From Photobacterium atrarenae (lineage in GTDB: Bacteria > Pseudomonadota > Gammaproteobacteria > Enterobacterales > Vibrionaceae): a DNA stretch of 64,000 bases. The translations under genes and the position numbers were made by a program. The stretch covers positions 310,001-374,000 of the forward strand of contig NZ_CP101509.1 in the NCBI RefSeq assembly GCF_024380015.1, given 5' to 3'. Below are positions 1 to 9,880 of this stretch, piece after piece. The notes under the pieces were generated by a model that was not told the origin of the DNA, did not search any database, and saw only the letters and a program-made list of their open reading frames with translations. How positions within the stretch are numbered: the first letter of the stretch is position 1; each line of letters begins with the position of its first letter.

Positions 1-1823
1 AGGACCCCATCAACAAAACCTGGTGTTGATGCGATAATCTTCGGTTGGATCACAGTCACGGTTTCTTCAAGGGTGTTCCCCTGATACGTCGCCGTCACAA
101 CGGAAGTCCCTTCAATAATCCCCGTTGCAACGCCATTTTCATCAATGGTCAGCACATCAGGATTGCTGCTGGTCCAAATGATGCCGTCGGTGATCACACT
201 GACGCTGCCGTCGTTGAATTCCCCATTCAGGGACATTTGCAGGGTTTCAGCACGAGAAATGCTGTTGTTTGGCAGATTGAGACTGAAGCGAATCAGTTTT
301 GCAACAACATCAAATTCCTGTGTGGCTGTGAGATCGCCCAGGGTCGCTGTCACGGTTGCCATACCGGTCCCTTTGGCCAGGAAGCGGCCGTTACCGAGTG
401 ATTCCAGCAATTCTGGATGGCTCGATACCCATGTGGCTTCATTGCTGAAGTCGACCAGATAGTCGTTCTGATGGACACCATATGCAGTCACCTGGAACTC
501 ATCTGACAGATACTGCTGGCGATTATCAAAATCTAAGCGAAGTGATGCCAGGACGGCTTGGTCAGCATTGAACTGAACTGTTGCAGTTGCGCCCTGGTAT
601 TCAGCAGTCAGCGTGATATTACCGGGCTTCACGACTTGCAACTGTCCATTGTTCACAACCACAGCCTTCTTCGGCGTGGCGGTAAATGTCGCAAGGGAGG
701 TCACTTCTGTAGAAGTGTCATCAGACCACAGCGCGGACACCAGAGGTTGTAGCTTGTCGCCGACAGTTACCTGTTGGTGAATGCCCGTCAGCACAATATT
801 ATCCAGTGCGGTTTCCGCCACTTCTGCAACCATCTGGATTTCAGCGGAAGCACCTTGATAGTTGGCCTGGAGGACAATAGGTCCCGCCATTTTCACTTCG
901 AGAGAATCGCCATTAACGACCAAAGCACCCTCTGGGTGAACAACGAACTGAACAAGATTAGAAACATCGGTTGAAGTCACATCTGACCACAACGCGAAAA
1001 CAGCCGGGCTCAACTTGTCACCAATACTGACTTTCTGCGGAATACCCCCCAGAATAATATTTTCGATGACAGCGTCCGTCGGCTCTGTAGTGACGATCGT
1101 ATCGTATTTTTCATCCCATTGAGAGATATCAACAAAGCGGTCACCTTCCTGTTCCAGGAACCACTCATCATTAAATAATGCCGTCCAGGCATCTTGGTAA
1201 GAAATCGTATTGAGTCGGTACCATTCTTCCCATGCCGAATCAGAGAGCAATGCACGTAGCCAAACCGTACTATTTTCAAAACCAGCCAACGTTGCCGAGT
1301 AATCGATAATCGCTTTTAAGCCAACACCGTAACGAATAACATTTTGCTCAATAACGTTGCGATCACGTTTCTGGTAAGCATCCCACTCTGTGCTGCTGAC
1401 AAAGTTGTTCTTATCGACATCAGCAAGTACATATTCAACCGTTGAAAAGTTGGTGATCAACGCATGATTTTCATTATTTTTAAGCGCCTCCGCCAAGCTC
1501 GCGCCACCATATTGATAGAGAACAATGTCATCACGCTGAGCTCGGTAAGTAATGGGTTGTTTCTCAATTTTCCCATACTGATCAACAGGGATCAGCGCCT
1601 CAACGGCATACTTACCGTGCGTATCTGTTTTTCCGGTCGCTAACAGTGTTTTACCTGCATAAATGGAAACACTGGTGTCCGCCATAGGGCCGTCGTATAC
1701 CATCCCGCTGAACGTGATTTTTTTCTGTTCGATTGTTTTTGTCGTGGGGCTATCAGAATCAGAATCACCACAAGCTGTCAGCAAAGTAATGAGCGGTATA
1801 CTCATTAAAATTGGCCTATACAT
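1..1823 (-). CDS. Large lipoprotein with bacterial Ig-like domains (3' end outside window)
   Basis: The frame is open without a stop from the ATG at 1823 to the window edge, at least 607 codons, so the C-terminus is missing. The N-terminus is a lipoprotein signal with lipobox LLTAC, followed by a DSDSDS linker. Residues about 38-75 resemble a carboxypeptidase-regulatory or transthyretin-like fold (FSGMVYDGPMADTSVSIYAG). From about residue 250 there are tandem Ig-like units of the Big_2/BID type: two near-repeats begin IILGGIPQKVSIGDKLSP and IVLTGIHQQVTVGDKLQP, and later ones carry VDFSNEATWVSSHPELL and IIWTSSNPDVLTIDENG. Such proteins usually sit on the outer membrane and act in adhesion or surface structure; the exact role here is not visible. 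A long AT-rich spacer lies upstream, so it is probably transcribed alone. Confidence 0.85.
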   Translation of the reverse strand, partial: MYRPILMSIPLITLLTACGDSDSDSPTTKTIEQKKITFSGMVYDGPMADTSVSIYAGKTLLATGKTDTHGKYAVEALIPVDQYGKIEKQPITYRAQRDDIVLYQYGGASLAEALKNNENHALITNFSTVEYVLADVDKNNFVSSTEWDAYQKRDRNVIEQNVIRYGVGLKAIIDYSATLAGFENSTVWLRALLSDSAWEEWYRLNTISYQDAWTALFNDEWFLEQEGDRFVDISQWDEKYDTIVTTEPTDAVIENIILGGIPQKVSIGDKLSPAVFALWSDVTSTDVSNLVQFVVHPEGALVVNGDSLEVKMAGPIVLQANYQGASAEIQMVAEVAETALDNIVLTGIHQQVTVGDKLQPLVSALWSDDTSTEVTSLATFTATPKKAVVVNNGQLQVVKPGNITLTAEYQGATATVQFNADQAVLASLRLDFDNRQQYLSDEFQVTAYGVHQNDYLVDFSNEATWVSSHPELLESLGNGRFLAKGTGMATVTATLGDLTATQEFDVVAKLIRFSLNLPNNSISRAETLQMSLNGEFNDGSVSVITDGIIWTSSNPDVLTIDENGVATGIIEGTSVVTATYQGNTLEETVTVIQPKIIASTPGFVDGV

Positions 1824-2599
1824 TTGTTCTCCTTAAAATCAACAACTTTTTCGCTTTGAAATACATTACGGCGGAAATATCCTCAACGATATGAATGATA
1901 AATACCGTAAATTCAGGCAATAAGAATAAATCAGCTGCTATTTAAAATAACAACCAACGTTCAGGTAACGTCGAAATTTCCGAGGAGAAATCTAAAGATT
2001 TCTATAAAATTTATCAAGAATGCTATCGCACCCTCGTGATGATGAGAAATAAATAGAAATGAACGAAGAATTCAATAAAAATGTAATTGACGATACGAAC
2101 AACAAAAAACAACCGAACGATGTTATTCATTTTAAAACAACAATATATATTATTCACTTTGTTTTTTAGAATGAATTTTAGCCAGCCGGATAACACCTCT
2201 GTAAATTACACACTTATGTGAGGTTGTTTCAAATTTAATTTTTTATTAATCGCTCTGAATGCCTCATAAGTATTATATAAAAATCTAATAATTATGACTT
2301 CCTACAAATTCCATGTGCAATTATTGCAACGAAATGGTTTATATTTGAATTAGTGTCTAAAATTTAGCGTATTAGTTCGCTTGAAAATTAGTCAAATGGC
2401 GCAACCTTGTTAGACATCAGTACGCCAGACGATGGATTTTGTGCGCCTGAACGCGAAATAGAAGAATCTAAACGTATCAATTGATTATGCGACGGGTTAA
2501 AACCTGCGATCAGAGCCTTTTTATCTATGGCTGATTCGCGGTGATGATGGCCCCGCCCAAGAGGAGAAATAAACAAAAATCCGGGTAGCCGCAGCACAC
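1824..2599. other. AT-rich intergenic region between lipoprotein and small protein genes
   Basis: These 776 bases hold no convincing gene. The part next to the lipoprotein gene (about 1830-2380) is very AT-rich and probably contains its promoter. A 71-codon minus-strand frame (2388-2603) begins at an ATGA overlap with the stop of the upstream 82-residue gene, but its product resembles nothing I recognise and has no clear coding bias. Confidence 0.5.
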
Positions 2600-2848
2600 T
2601 CATCCAATCGCTGTATCGGGGTCGACATGATAGTAAGTGTTGACTGATATCCCGCCTAGCTCCGGCTCCAGGTAATCCCGCACCACATCGATGGACTCCG
2701 CTTCCCACATGCACTGGCAGAGCGAATGCCGTTCGCTGATCATCGTGGAATGCAGTTGCATCCCACTCGGGGGACTGGCCAGCATATCGCCTACTTTCTG
2801 CCAGAATGCGTCCGGATCTTTAATCACATGCTCAATCGCGACAAACAT
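2600..2848 (-). CDS. Small conserved hypothetical protein
   Basis: An 82-residue soluble acidic protein starting MFVAIEHVIKDPDAFWQ, preceded by the good ribosome site AAAGGAGCGGAATT before the ATG at 2848. The pattern (short beta strand, KDPDAFW, a mid-protein LHSTM...CMWEAES strand-helix, and a C-terminal VNTYYHVD strand) recalls small alpha/beta-barrel proteins of the DUF4242 or antibiotic-monooxygenase-like fold, but no catalytic motif is visible. It is a separate transcript from the two-component genes behind it, about 90 bases away. Function unknown; identification as a real gene rests on the ribosome site, length and amino acid composition. Confidence 0.6.
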   Translation of the reverse strand: MFVAIEHVIKDPDAFWQKVGDMLASPPSGMQLHSTMISERHSLCQCMWEAESIDVVRDYLEPELGGISVNTYYHVDPDTAIG

Positions 2849-2940
2849 AATTCCGCTCCTTTGCTCTGTCCAAAGTATAGCGGGGATTGAGAAATGCCGT
2901 TTAAATCAGTCCCTTTCGCTCAGCATCTTTCATCACCTCT

Positions 2941-3762
2941 TTAAATGACGCCTTTAAACCGGGCCTGGGCGCTGCGGCTGACCGGCAGCTTCTGCTGGCC
3001 AACGATTGCGAACAGTCGGCCAGTGAAATCCTTGTGGACTTTCTCAATTGCTGCCACGTTCACGATCGTCGAGCGGTGCACCTGCCAGAACTGCTCCGGA
3101 TCAAGTTGCTCCAGCAGCGATTTCAGCGCAATTCTCAGCACATACTCATCCACCATGCCCGGCTTGTGCTCGCTGCGTTTAAACACCGACACGTACTTAT
3201 CTTCAGCCTTGAAATAGAGAATATCCGCCACGGAAATGACATAGATATCCTCCCCCCGACTGGCTTTAACCCAGTTGAGATAGGAAACCGGTGCTGGCAC
3301 CGAGAGATGGTTGAGCTGCGCAATCAACCGGCCCAGATCCTGCGGTGCCAGAGCTGCTGCCGGCGACATCCGGGCCTTTTTCTCAGCCAGCCGGTGCTGC
3401 ACTTTCTCGCAAGCCTTTGCCAACCGCGTCTCACTGAGCGGCTTGAGCAGATAATCAATCGCATTCTGCTCAAATGCATTCACCGCATAATCTTTGTACG
3501 CTGTCGTAAAAACGATCTGCGGCACTTGCGCCAGCTCAGCCAGCGATGCTGCCACCGACATCCCGTCCAGCGCCGGCATCCGAATATCCAGAAACACCAC
3601 ATCCGGCTGATGCTGCTCAATCGCTTCCAGCGCTTCGAGCCCATTGCCTGCCGCCGCCACAATCTCCAGCTCCGGCCATACTTCCGCTAAGGCTTTGTTT
3701 AAATGATGCCGCAGTACCGGCTCATCATCGGCGATCACGGCCCTGGCAAACAATTGCTCCAT
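2941..3762 (-). CDS. LytTR-family response regulator
   Basis: A 273-residue cytoplasmic response regulator. Residues 1-120 are a receiver domain with the acidic pair in AVIADDEP, the phospho-acceptor Asp in [14 protein letters not shown], and the conserved Thr and Lys in [10 protein letters not shown] and DYLLKPL. After a short linker, residues about 165-270 form a LytTR DNA-binding domain ([32 protein letters not shown]). The ATG at 3762 is chosen over the one at 3777 because GAGGGAG lies just upstream of it, and the distal ATG directly touches the kinase stop codon. It is co-transcribed with and immediately downstream of its LytS-like kinase, so it should be activated by it. The target genes are not evident in this window. 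Confidence 0.9.
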   Translation of the reverse strand: MEQLFARAVIADDEPVLRHHLNKALAEVWPELEIVAAAGNGLEALEAIEQHQPDVVFLDIRMPALDGMSVAASLAELAQVPQIVFTTAYKDYAVNAFEQNAIDYLLKPLSETRLAKACEKVQHRLAEKKARMSPAAALAPQDLGRLIAQLNHLSVPAPVSYLNWVKASRGEDIYVISVADILYFKAEDKYVSVFKRSEHKPGMVDEYVLRIALKSLLEQLDPEQFWQVHRSTIVNVAAIEKVHKDFTGRLFAIVGQQKLPVSRSAQARFKGVI

Positions 3763-3777
3763 GATTATCTCCCTCAT

Positions 3778-4851
3778 TTACTTCAGCGATGGTTGTTCAA
3801 CAAACACTGCCGGATGTTCGACGAGCTGTTTTTTAGGCAACCTCAAGGTTGCGATCACCCCGCCGCTTGCCGGCTCTTTGATGCTCAGACTTCCCTGCTC
3901 ACCGAACAGCGCCTGTAACCGGCGGCGAATATTCTCCAACCCAAGGCCATGGCCGCTGGAGGCAGAGTCAGGCTGAAATCCGTTTCCGTCATCAATCACC
4001 TCAACGATCAATTCCCCATCAGTTTCCGAAAAAACGATCTCAATCTGCCCTCCCTGCGCCTTGGGCTCAATCCCATAATCAAGGGCGTTCTCGATTAAAG
4101 GCTGAATCAACAAGGGCGGGATCCGCTGCTGGAGATCGACATTGTGATGGCTCACCTGATAGCGCAGCCGCTCACCCAGGCGGATCTGCTGAATATCCAG
4201 ATAGGCTGAAATAAAGGTGATCTCTTCTGCCACCGTGGTGTATTTTGCCCGGCTTTTATTCAGGTTGCTGCGGAACATATCAGTGAGCCGGACCAGCACG
4301 CGCTTGGCCGTTTCTTTGTCCTGATCAATCAGTGCAATGGCATTGGCCAGCGTATTGAACAAAAAGTGCGGCTCAATCTGGCTCTGAAGCTGTCCCAGTT
4401 GGCTCAGCGCCAGGGCTTTTTCCTGCTCCGCCTGCTTCAGCCGCGCCGCTTCAATCGCCTGCTGCATCACCAGGCGTTTCTCGTAACTGTAAAAATAATA
4501 AAAACACAGCACGGTAAAGATCAGCGCCAGCAAAATCACCGCTTTCATCGTCTCCAGGGACTGAGGCGAGTTCGGATCATTGAGCCAGAGAAATGCGTTC
4601 GCCGTTCCCAGCAACATTGATGTTGAGACAGAGCAAACATTCACCAATCGCTGGCTCAGGTGTGGGAAGAAATAGCTCAACAGGCAAGCCGGGATCACCG
4701 CACTCATCCCGTAGCCAAAGCTAACAATCAAATCATCATAGAAATTTCCCGGCCAGACCACATTGGTTGCAATGGCAATCACCAGGCAGAACAGGGCGGT
4801 GATCACAATACTTTTCCACCAGGGTGAAATCTCTTCTATTCCAGTATCCAT
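3778..4851 (-). CDS. LytS/YehU-like sensor histidine kinase
   Basis: A 357-residue inner-membrane kinase. Four hydrophobic segments occupy about residues 14-135 (for example IVITALFCLVIAIATNVV and ILLALIFTVLCFYYFY). A short helical linker leads to the His_kinase domain, whose phospho-acceptor His is in QIEPHFLFNTL, and to the ATPase domain with LLIQPLIENAL and VIDDGNGF. There is no obvious periplasmic ligand domain, so sensing is likely within the membrane, as in this kinase class. The gene abuts the response regulator (TAA directly followed by ATG), giving a classic pair. The signal is unknown. Confidence 0.9.
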   Translation of the reverse strand: MDTGIEEISPWWKSIVITALFCLVIAIATNVVWPGNFYDDLIVSFGYGMSAVIPACLLSYFFPHLSQRLVNVCSVSTSMLLGTANAFLWLNDPNSPQSLETMKAVILLALIFTVLCFYYFYSYEKRLVMQQAIEAARLKQAEQEKALALSQLGQLQSQIEPHFLFNTLANAIALIDQDKETAKRVLVRLTDMFRSNLNKSRAKYTTVAEEITFISAYLDIQQIRLGERLRYQVSHHNVDLQQRIPPLLIQPLIENALDYGIEPKAQGGQIEIVFSETDGELIVEVIDDGNGFQPDSASSGHGLGLENIRRRLQALFGEQGSLSIKEPASGGVIATLRLPKKQLVEHPAVFVEQPSLK

Positions 4852-5286
4852 CTTAAATCATCCTTTTAGGTTCAAAAAAATCATACGCTTATCGGGGTTA
4901 TTCTGAAATGCTGACGGCTTGTCCAGGTCGCCGCGATCTCCCCCAGCCTCAAGAATCCTCGTTTCATTCGCAATTACCACATCAAGAACAGGTTAATCAC
5001 TTCTCTCCTTCTCCATCTGCTATGCCCCAAGGCAGGTATATCTCCCTGAGCTGTTATGGGTGAGCGTACGGAAATTGAAACCGAACTGTTGGCGGATGCG
5101 ACCAACGACAAGCTGCTGGCGCGAACGGAACGAAATGTCGACCGAATGGTATGGACACAATGATGGTGCAGACGAATCAAGCGAAGAAATACAGTAGGAA
5201 GAATGAAAGGCAACCCGATGCAACTCAAACCGGGCCGCCATATTTAAAAAAGGAACCATTTTGATGGGAAGCCGCAAATGGCGATG
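4852..5286. other. Intergenic region, possible decayed coding fragment
   Basis: This 435-base gap lies between the kinase promoter and the thioesterase 3' end. Around 5057-5161 on the plus strand a short frame (GERTEIETELLADATNDKLL) vaguely resembles the C-terminal part of DUF3313-type lipoproteins, but it ends after 35 codons and has no recognisable upstream part. It may be a relic; nothing functional is supported. Confidence 0.3.
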
Positions 5287-5739
5287 CTACGCGACGGGCT
5301 GCTCTAACAACACTCGTGCTTCCAGCGTTTCGATCCGAGACACCAATTCAGGCGTCATCGTCGCTTTCTGATTGGTTTTGAAATTGAACATCACCACCGT
5401 CGCCGAGCCCGTGGTGGTGATCGCCCCCAGCTTTTTACTCACGATGGCGTATTCCATGGTGAAACGGTCTGCTTTCAGTTCTGAAACCCGGCTGCCGACA
5501 TACAGAGTATCGGGGAAAGTGACTGGCATTTTGTAGCGGCAGTTGGTCTCGCCCAGCACTGGTCCAATCCCGGTCTGCTTCATCTCTTCCATCAGGTCGA
5601 TATCACGAAAATAATCAATCCGGGCGGTTTCAAAGTAACGGAAATAGATCACATTATTGACATGGCTGAAGGCATCCATTTCACCCCAGGCAACTGGTAT
5701 TTCAGTCACTACCGGATACCCCTGTAAAAGCTCTTTCAT
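5287..5739 (-). CDS. Acyl-CoA thioesterase, 4-hydroxybenzoyl-CoA thioesterase (hotdog) family
   Basis: A 150-residue hotdog-fold thioesterase. The signature stretch VAWGEMDAFSHVNNVIYFRYFE holds the catalytic Asp and the HVNN motif typical of 4HBT/YbgC-like enzymes, which hydrolyse short or medium acyl-CoA thioesters in the cytoplasm. The remaining strands (CRYKMPVTFPDTLYVGSRV, FTMEYAIVSKKLGAITTTGSA) fit the family length of about 135-150 residues. The ATG at 5739 is preferred over one 17 codons upstream because AAGGAGCAACA precedes it. It stands alone, transcribed away from the membrane protein gene at 6195. Substrate unknown. Confidence 0.85.
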   Translation of the reverse strand: MKELLQGYPVVTEIPVAWGEMDAFSHVNNVIYFRYFETARIDYFRDIDLMEEMKQTGIGPVLGETNCRYKMPVTFPDTLYVGSRVSELKADRFTMEYAIVSKKLGAITTTGSATVVMFNFKTNQKATMTPELVSRIETLEARVLLEQPVA

Positions 5740-6194
5740 TGTTGCTCCTTGCCTTGGTTTCACAAACCACGAGCCTGCCCTATCCGACATCGACGGCCCG
5801 ACACTAGAGCATTTAATCTAACCCCGAAATAACAAAACCACAACAAACAAAGAACAATCCCGTCTGGCACAGCACACTTTCGGCTTACTGGGGTCATGTC
5901 GGCAAAGCAGTAAGAAAAGAAGATACCCGCAGGCATTCGTGATGCCTGGTGAAGATTCATCCAGTTATGAAAGCGCCGTGTAAAATTCCGCCGTAAAACC
6001 GCCGGAAGCCTGATTTTATAAGGGCTCAGACAATAGAATGGGGTATCCTAAGCCACCTTTTGACCGCTTGATTACGGCTTGGCGGACATTCCGACAAGCC
6101 CCGTAGTACAGCCAGCGCGCTTTACGATACAGGCCCAATTTTTATGATTTACAACGATACACTACCGGTACGCTTTCCCAAGGGAGCTTTCGCG
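5740..6194. other. Divergent intergenic region
   Basis: This holds the promoters of the thioesterase and the membrane coiled-coil gene. A small hairpin (AGGCAT-TCGTG-ATGCCT) occurs near 5932. No ORF with a ribosome site was found, and nothing else is recognisable. Confidence 0.4.
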
Positions 6195-7268
6195 ATGTGG
6201 ACGGTATACGGTTTTACCGGCGCATCAATCCTTGCATCTATCATTTTCTCACTGTTGCTATTTCTTTCCATTGATGAAGATCCGGTCATGCAGCTGCTGT
6301 TCGGCGGCCTGGCCGTGATCTTCGAACTGGGTAAGTTTTTTGCCTGGTACGAATTCGGCGAACGCCGTGCCCGCCGCAACTACACCGGCGCTTTTTCCGC
6401 ATTTGCTTTCTACAGTGTACTGGCCGCCATTTCGATCGGCGGCTCTATTGGCGGGATTAATAGTGCGACCAACAAGGCGCAAAGCCATGTCAATGTGCAG
6501 CAAAGCAAAATCAACAGCTACAACATGCAGATCGAGGCGATTGAAAAGCAAATCCAGCTCAATAATGTGGCCGCTGAGAAGTATATTGAAATGGAGCGAA
6601 TCGCCACTGGCGTCACTCGGATCCAACGTGAAAACAACAAGCTACGAGAGCAACAGCAAGCACTGGCCATCGAGCGCGACAGTTTGCCTGTTGTCAGCCA
6701 GGGATCCGTTCTTGGCCTGATTGACAGCCTGGCCAAGTCGCTCAACGTTCAGACCCAGACCGCTCAGTTGGGGCTGGTGATCTTCCTGTCGGTGTTGCTT
6801 GATTTCTTCGCGGCTTTTTTTGTTGGCCTGATTGGTGAAGAACTACGGTTTCGTAACCAGTTTCGCCGGGTGAACCCAATCACCATTGATGCTTTTGATG
6901 ATCAAACCACACCGGCGCCGGAGCTCCTGACGCATCAGCGGGCAACACCGCAGCCGGGCCATCAGTCGGGAGCAGACGATGCTCAGCAACCGGCATCACC
7001 GTCGACAGAGCCGGCTACGTCAACCGATACAGACTCAAGCGAAACGACCTCTACCGACGCTGAACCACCTCAGGCACAGACGCCGTACCAGCAGACGATC
7101 GAGGCTCTGAGTACCAACCAGGTCAATTGCACAAAACGGGCTGTCAGCCGTTACCTGAAGATCAGCGCTGAAGAAGTCGATGCGATTTTTAAACAACTGC
7201 TCAGCGAAGGCATTGTCAGCAAAAAGCCGAATAATCACTACCAGTGGCATGGCGTTACTGAAAGTTAA
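6195..7268 (+). CDS. Membrane protein with coiled coil and C-terminal helix-turn-helix-like domain
   Basis: A 357-residue integral membrane protein. Hydrophobic segments are at about residues 5-27, 32-52 and 66-86, followed by a long charged coiled coil (about 90-165, with QQSKINSYNMQIEAIEKQIQ and IQRENNKLREQQQAL). A fourth membrane segment follows at about 190-212 (LGLVIFLSVLLDFFAAFFVG). Next is a Pro/Ser/Thr/Gln-rich linker (about 235-295) and a compact tail (CTKRAVSRYLKISAEEVDAIFKQLL) that looks like a winged helix. Homologues in Vibrio are sometimes labelled SecY-like, which the sequence does not support. The ATG at 6195 is preferred over 6144 because AAGGGAG lies 8 bases upstream. It is a single gene with its own terminator. 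Function unknown. Confidence 0.75.
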   Translation: MWTVYGFTGASILASIIFSLLLFLSIDEDPVMQLLFGGLAVIFELGKFFAWYEFGERRARRNYTGAFSAFAFYSVLAAISIGGSIGGINSATNKAQSHVNVQQSKINSYNMQIEAIEKQIQLNNVAAEKYIEMERIATGVTRIQRENNKLREQQQALAIERDSLPVVSQGSVLGLIDSLAKSLNVQTQTAQLGLVIFLSVLLDFFAAFFVGLIGEELRFRNQFRRVNPITIDAFDDQTTPAPELLTHQRATPQPGHQSGADDAQQPASPSTEPATSTDTDSSETTSTDAEPPQAQTPYQQTIEALSTNQVNCTKRAVSRYLKISAEEVDAIFKQLLSEGIVSKKPNNHYQWHGVTES

Positions 7269-7307
7269 CACAAACCGTTAACGCCACACGCCCATCATTT
7301 CCCCCTG

Positions 7308-7352
7308 GCCCGCGATCAATCAGTATCACACTGATTTGCTGCGGGCTTTTTA
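7308..7352 (+). terminator. Rho-independent terminator after the membrane protein gene
   Basis: Nested hairpin GCCCGC ... ATCAGT-ATCAC-ACTGAT ... GCGGGC followed by TTTTTAATTTC, 40 bases after the stop codon at 7268. Confidence 0.85.
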
Positions 7353-7588
7353 ATTTCTTCTATACTTCTTAAATAAGCAGAAGACAACGACACAAACCAT
7401 TACACATCTAACCAATAAAGCCATCATCACGAAAATAATTCAATTAAAATCAATATTTTAACGGTATACACATTATTAGACACCAAAAAGAACCTTGATA
7501 GCGCCGACAATAATGTTTAGAGTTCTATAGAAATTTGCACTTTTTTGCTCTACAACGCAAAACAAAGTCAATGCCAAGGATGCAACTC
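7353..7588. promoter_or_regulatory. AT-rich leader and promoter region of proVWX
   Basis: An AT-rich stretch between the upstream terminator and the proV start, which must contain the operon promoter. Such AT-rich regions are usual for osmotically controlled proU promoters. No single -35/-10 pair can be assigned confidently by eye. A ribosome site AAGGA precedes the ATG at 7589. Confidence 0.5.
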
Positions 7589-8776
7589 ATGTCGACTATG
7601 TTAGAAGTTCAAAGCCTGTACAAAGTGTTTGGAGAAACACCCCAAGAGGCTTTCCCCCTACTGGAAAAGGGGCTGGATAAAGATCGGATTTTCGACCAGA
7701 CCGGACTCACCGTTGGGGTCCAGGATGTTTCTTTATCCATCAATGAAGGTGAAATTTTCGTGATCATGGGACTCTCCGGATCAGGCAAATCCACCCTGGT
7801 TCGCCTGTTGAACCGCCTAATCGAGCCGACCCGCGGCAATGTCTTGCTCAATGGCAAAGATATCGCCCACATCTCCGATGATGAACTGCGCGAGGTCCGC
7901 CGCAAACAAATCTCCATGGTCTTTCAGAATTTTGCGTTGATGCCGCACATGACGGTACTGGAAAACGCTGCCTTTGGACTGGAGCTTGCCGGTGTCAATC
8001 TCGAAACCCGCAACCAAAAAGCACTCGCCGCCCTCAAACGGGTCGGTCTCGGCTCCCACGGCGAGTCCTACCCGGATGAGCTCTCCGGCGGGATGAAGCA
8101 ACGGGTCGGTCTGGCCCGTGCGCTGGCCAATGACCCCGATATTCTGCTGATGGATGAGGCCTTTTCAGCCCTTGACCCGCTGATTCGCACCGAAATGCAA
8201 GATGAGCTGATCCGACTGCAAAACGATGACCGACGTACCATTGTGTTTATCTCCCATGACCTGGATGAAGCGATGCGCATTGGCGATCGCATCGCCATTA
8301 TGCAAGATGGCGTTGTGGTTCAGGTCGGCACCCCGGACGAGATCCTCCACCACCCGGCCAACGATTACGTCAGCTCATTTTTCCGCGGTGTCAATGTCGC
8401 CACCGTGTTCTCGGCCAAAGACATTGCCCGCAAGAAACCAGCCGCCATGTTCAAGAAAAATCAGAATGATGGTCCGGCTGCCGCCATGCAGATGCTGATG
8501 GATCATGATCGCGAATACGGCATTGTGGTGGAAAAAGACGGCAAATATACCGGCATCGTTTCCATCGACTCACTCAAGCAAGCCCACCGAGAAAAACATT
8601 CTCTGAGCAGTGCATTGCTTGAAGACACCATTTCGATTCAACCCAATGTGCCCCTCGGTGAGCTAATCAGCCAGGTGGCTGATGTGCCTTATGCCGTGCC
8701 CGTCGTGGATGAGGACGGCACATATTATGGCGTGATCACTAAATCCCGCCTGCTACAGACACTGGACAGGGAGTAA
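7589..8776 (+). CDS. proV: Glycine betaine/proline ABC transporter ATP-binding protein ProV
   Basis: A 395-residue cytoplasmic ATPase that energises uptake of osmoprotectants such as glycine betaine. Walker A is GLSGSGKST, the signature is LSGGMKQR, Walker B is [13 protein letters not shown] and the switch His is in FISHDLDEA. After the ATPase, about residues 280-395 form two CBS motifs ([38 protein letters not shown]), which in OpuA-type transporters sense ionic strength. The start at 7589 is chosen from AAGGA eight bases upstream and from homologue length; an upstream in-frame codon at 7535 would add 18 unrelated residues. First gene of proVWX. Confidence 0.95.
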   Translation: MSTMLEVQSLYKVFGETPQEAFPLLEKGLDKDRIFDQTGLTVGVQDVSLSINEGEIFVIMGLSGSGKSTLVRLLNRLIEPTRGNVLLNGKDIAHISDDELREVRRKQISMVFQNFALMPHMTVLENAAFGLELAGVNLETRNQKALAALKRVGLGSHGESYPDELSGGMKQRVGLARALANDPDILLMDEAFSALDPLIRTEMQDELIRLQNDDRRTIVFISHDLDEAMRIGDRIAIMQDGVVVQVGTPDEILHHPANDYVSSFFRGVNVATVFSAKDIARKKPAAMFKKNQNDGPAAAMQMLMDHDREYGIVVEKDGKYTGIVSIDSLKQAHREKHSLSSALLEDTISIQPNVPLGELISQVADVPYAVPVVDEDGTYYGVITKSRLLQTLDRE

Positions 8777-8779
8777 ATC

Positions 8780-9880
8780 ATGGCGACTGAGAATCAACCC
8801 AACACCGCACCGGAATCAAGCGATCCCTGGTCGACGTCAAGTGCGCCAGCCGATCCCTGGGCAACGGATACCACCAGCGGTGGAGATCCCTCTTGGTTAA
8901 CCCAGGCCGCGCCGACCGAACCGGAGGCCTTTGACTGGCTTCATCCGTTTCAGGATGCAGTGATCCCGTTCGATCAATGGGTCGAAACCGCCCTGAACTG
9001 GATGGTCGAACATGGTCGCCCCCTGTTCCAGGCCATCCGGGTCCCGATTGATTTTATCCTGACCTCATTTGAAACGGCATTGACCGCCACACCAGCACCG
9101 CTGATGTTGCTGATCCTGTTCCTGATTGCCTGGCAGCTGGCCGGGCCGCGTATGGGGATCGCCTCTCTGCTCTCACTGCTGTCGATTGGCCTGATTGGCG
9201 CCTGGTCCGAAGCTATGGTCACCCTGGCGTTGGTGATGACTTCGGTGTTCTTCTGTTTGCTCATCGGCCTGCCGATGGGGATATGGCTCTCACGCAGTGA
9301 TACCGCCGCCCGGTTTGTCCGCCCGGTGCTCGATGCCATGCAGACCACGCCGGCGTTCGTCTATCTGGTTCCCATTGTCATGTTGTTCGGGATCGGGAAC
9401 GTCCCGGGGGTTGTGGTGACCATTATTTTCGCCCTGCCACCGATTGTCCGGCTGACAATTCTGGGGATCCAGCAGGTGCCGGAAGAGCTGATTGAAGCCG
9501 GCCACGCCTTTGGGGCCAACCCGAAACAAATGCTTTATCGCATCCAACTGCCGCTGGCGATGCCGACCATCATGGCAGGGGTCAACCAAACCCTGATGCT
9601 ATCGCTGTCGATGGTAGTGATCGCCTCGATGATTGCCGTCGGCGGTCTGGGGCAAATGGTGCTGCGCGGTATCGGCCGCCTGGATATGGGGATGGCTGCA
9701 GTCGGTGGCCTCGGCATCGTGATCCTGGCTATTTTGCTTGATCGCATCACACAAACTATTGGTACCGAAAGTCGTGACAACAAAACCCGCTGGTATCAAA
9801 CCGGACCGGTATCTGTGATCTATCGTCTGAAAAAACGCTTTTCATCATCTAATCCTGCGAAAAAACTAGGAGAGCAATAA
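8780..9880 (+). CDS. proW: Glycine betaine/proline ABC transporter permease ProW
   Basis: A 366-residue inner-membrane permease. The first 95 residues are hydrophilic and rich in Asp, Pro, Ser and Trp ([16 protein letters not shown]). This long N-terminal tail is a feature of ProW. About six or seven membrane segments follow, with the EAA loop [24 protein letters not shown] that contacts ProV. It starts 3 bases after the proV stop with GGAGTAAATC upstream, and its stop overlaps the proX start (TAATG), so the three genes are translationally coupled. Confidence 0.95.
   Translation: MATENQPNTAPESSDPWSTSSAPADPWATDTTSGGDPSWLTQAAPTEPEAFDWLHPFQDAVIPFDQWVETALNWMVEHGRPLFQAIRVPIDFILTSFETALTATPAPLMLLILFLIAWQLAGPRMGIASLLSLLSIGLIGAWSEAMVTLALVMTSVFFCLLIGLPMGIWLSRSDTAARFVRPVLDAMQTTPAFVYLVPIVMLFGIGNVPGVVVTIIFALPPIVRLTILGIQQVPEELIEAGHAFGANPKQMLYRIQLPLAMPTIMAGVNQTLMLSLSMVVIASMIAVGGLGQMVLRGIGRLDMGMAAVGGLGIVILAILLDRITQTIGTESRDNKTRWYQTGPVSVIYRLKKRFSSSNPAKKLGEQ

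Noticed and set aside
2388..2603. 71-codon minus-strand frame coupled by ATGA to the 82-residue gene
   Set aside because: The ATGA overlap is attractive, but the product shows no recognisable pattern, and the sequence is AT-rich with no coding bias.
5057..5161. Possible DUF3313-type lipoprotein fragment on the plus strand
   Set aside because: Only about 25 residues look similar, with no upstream portion; too weak to list as a pseudogene.
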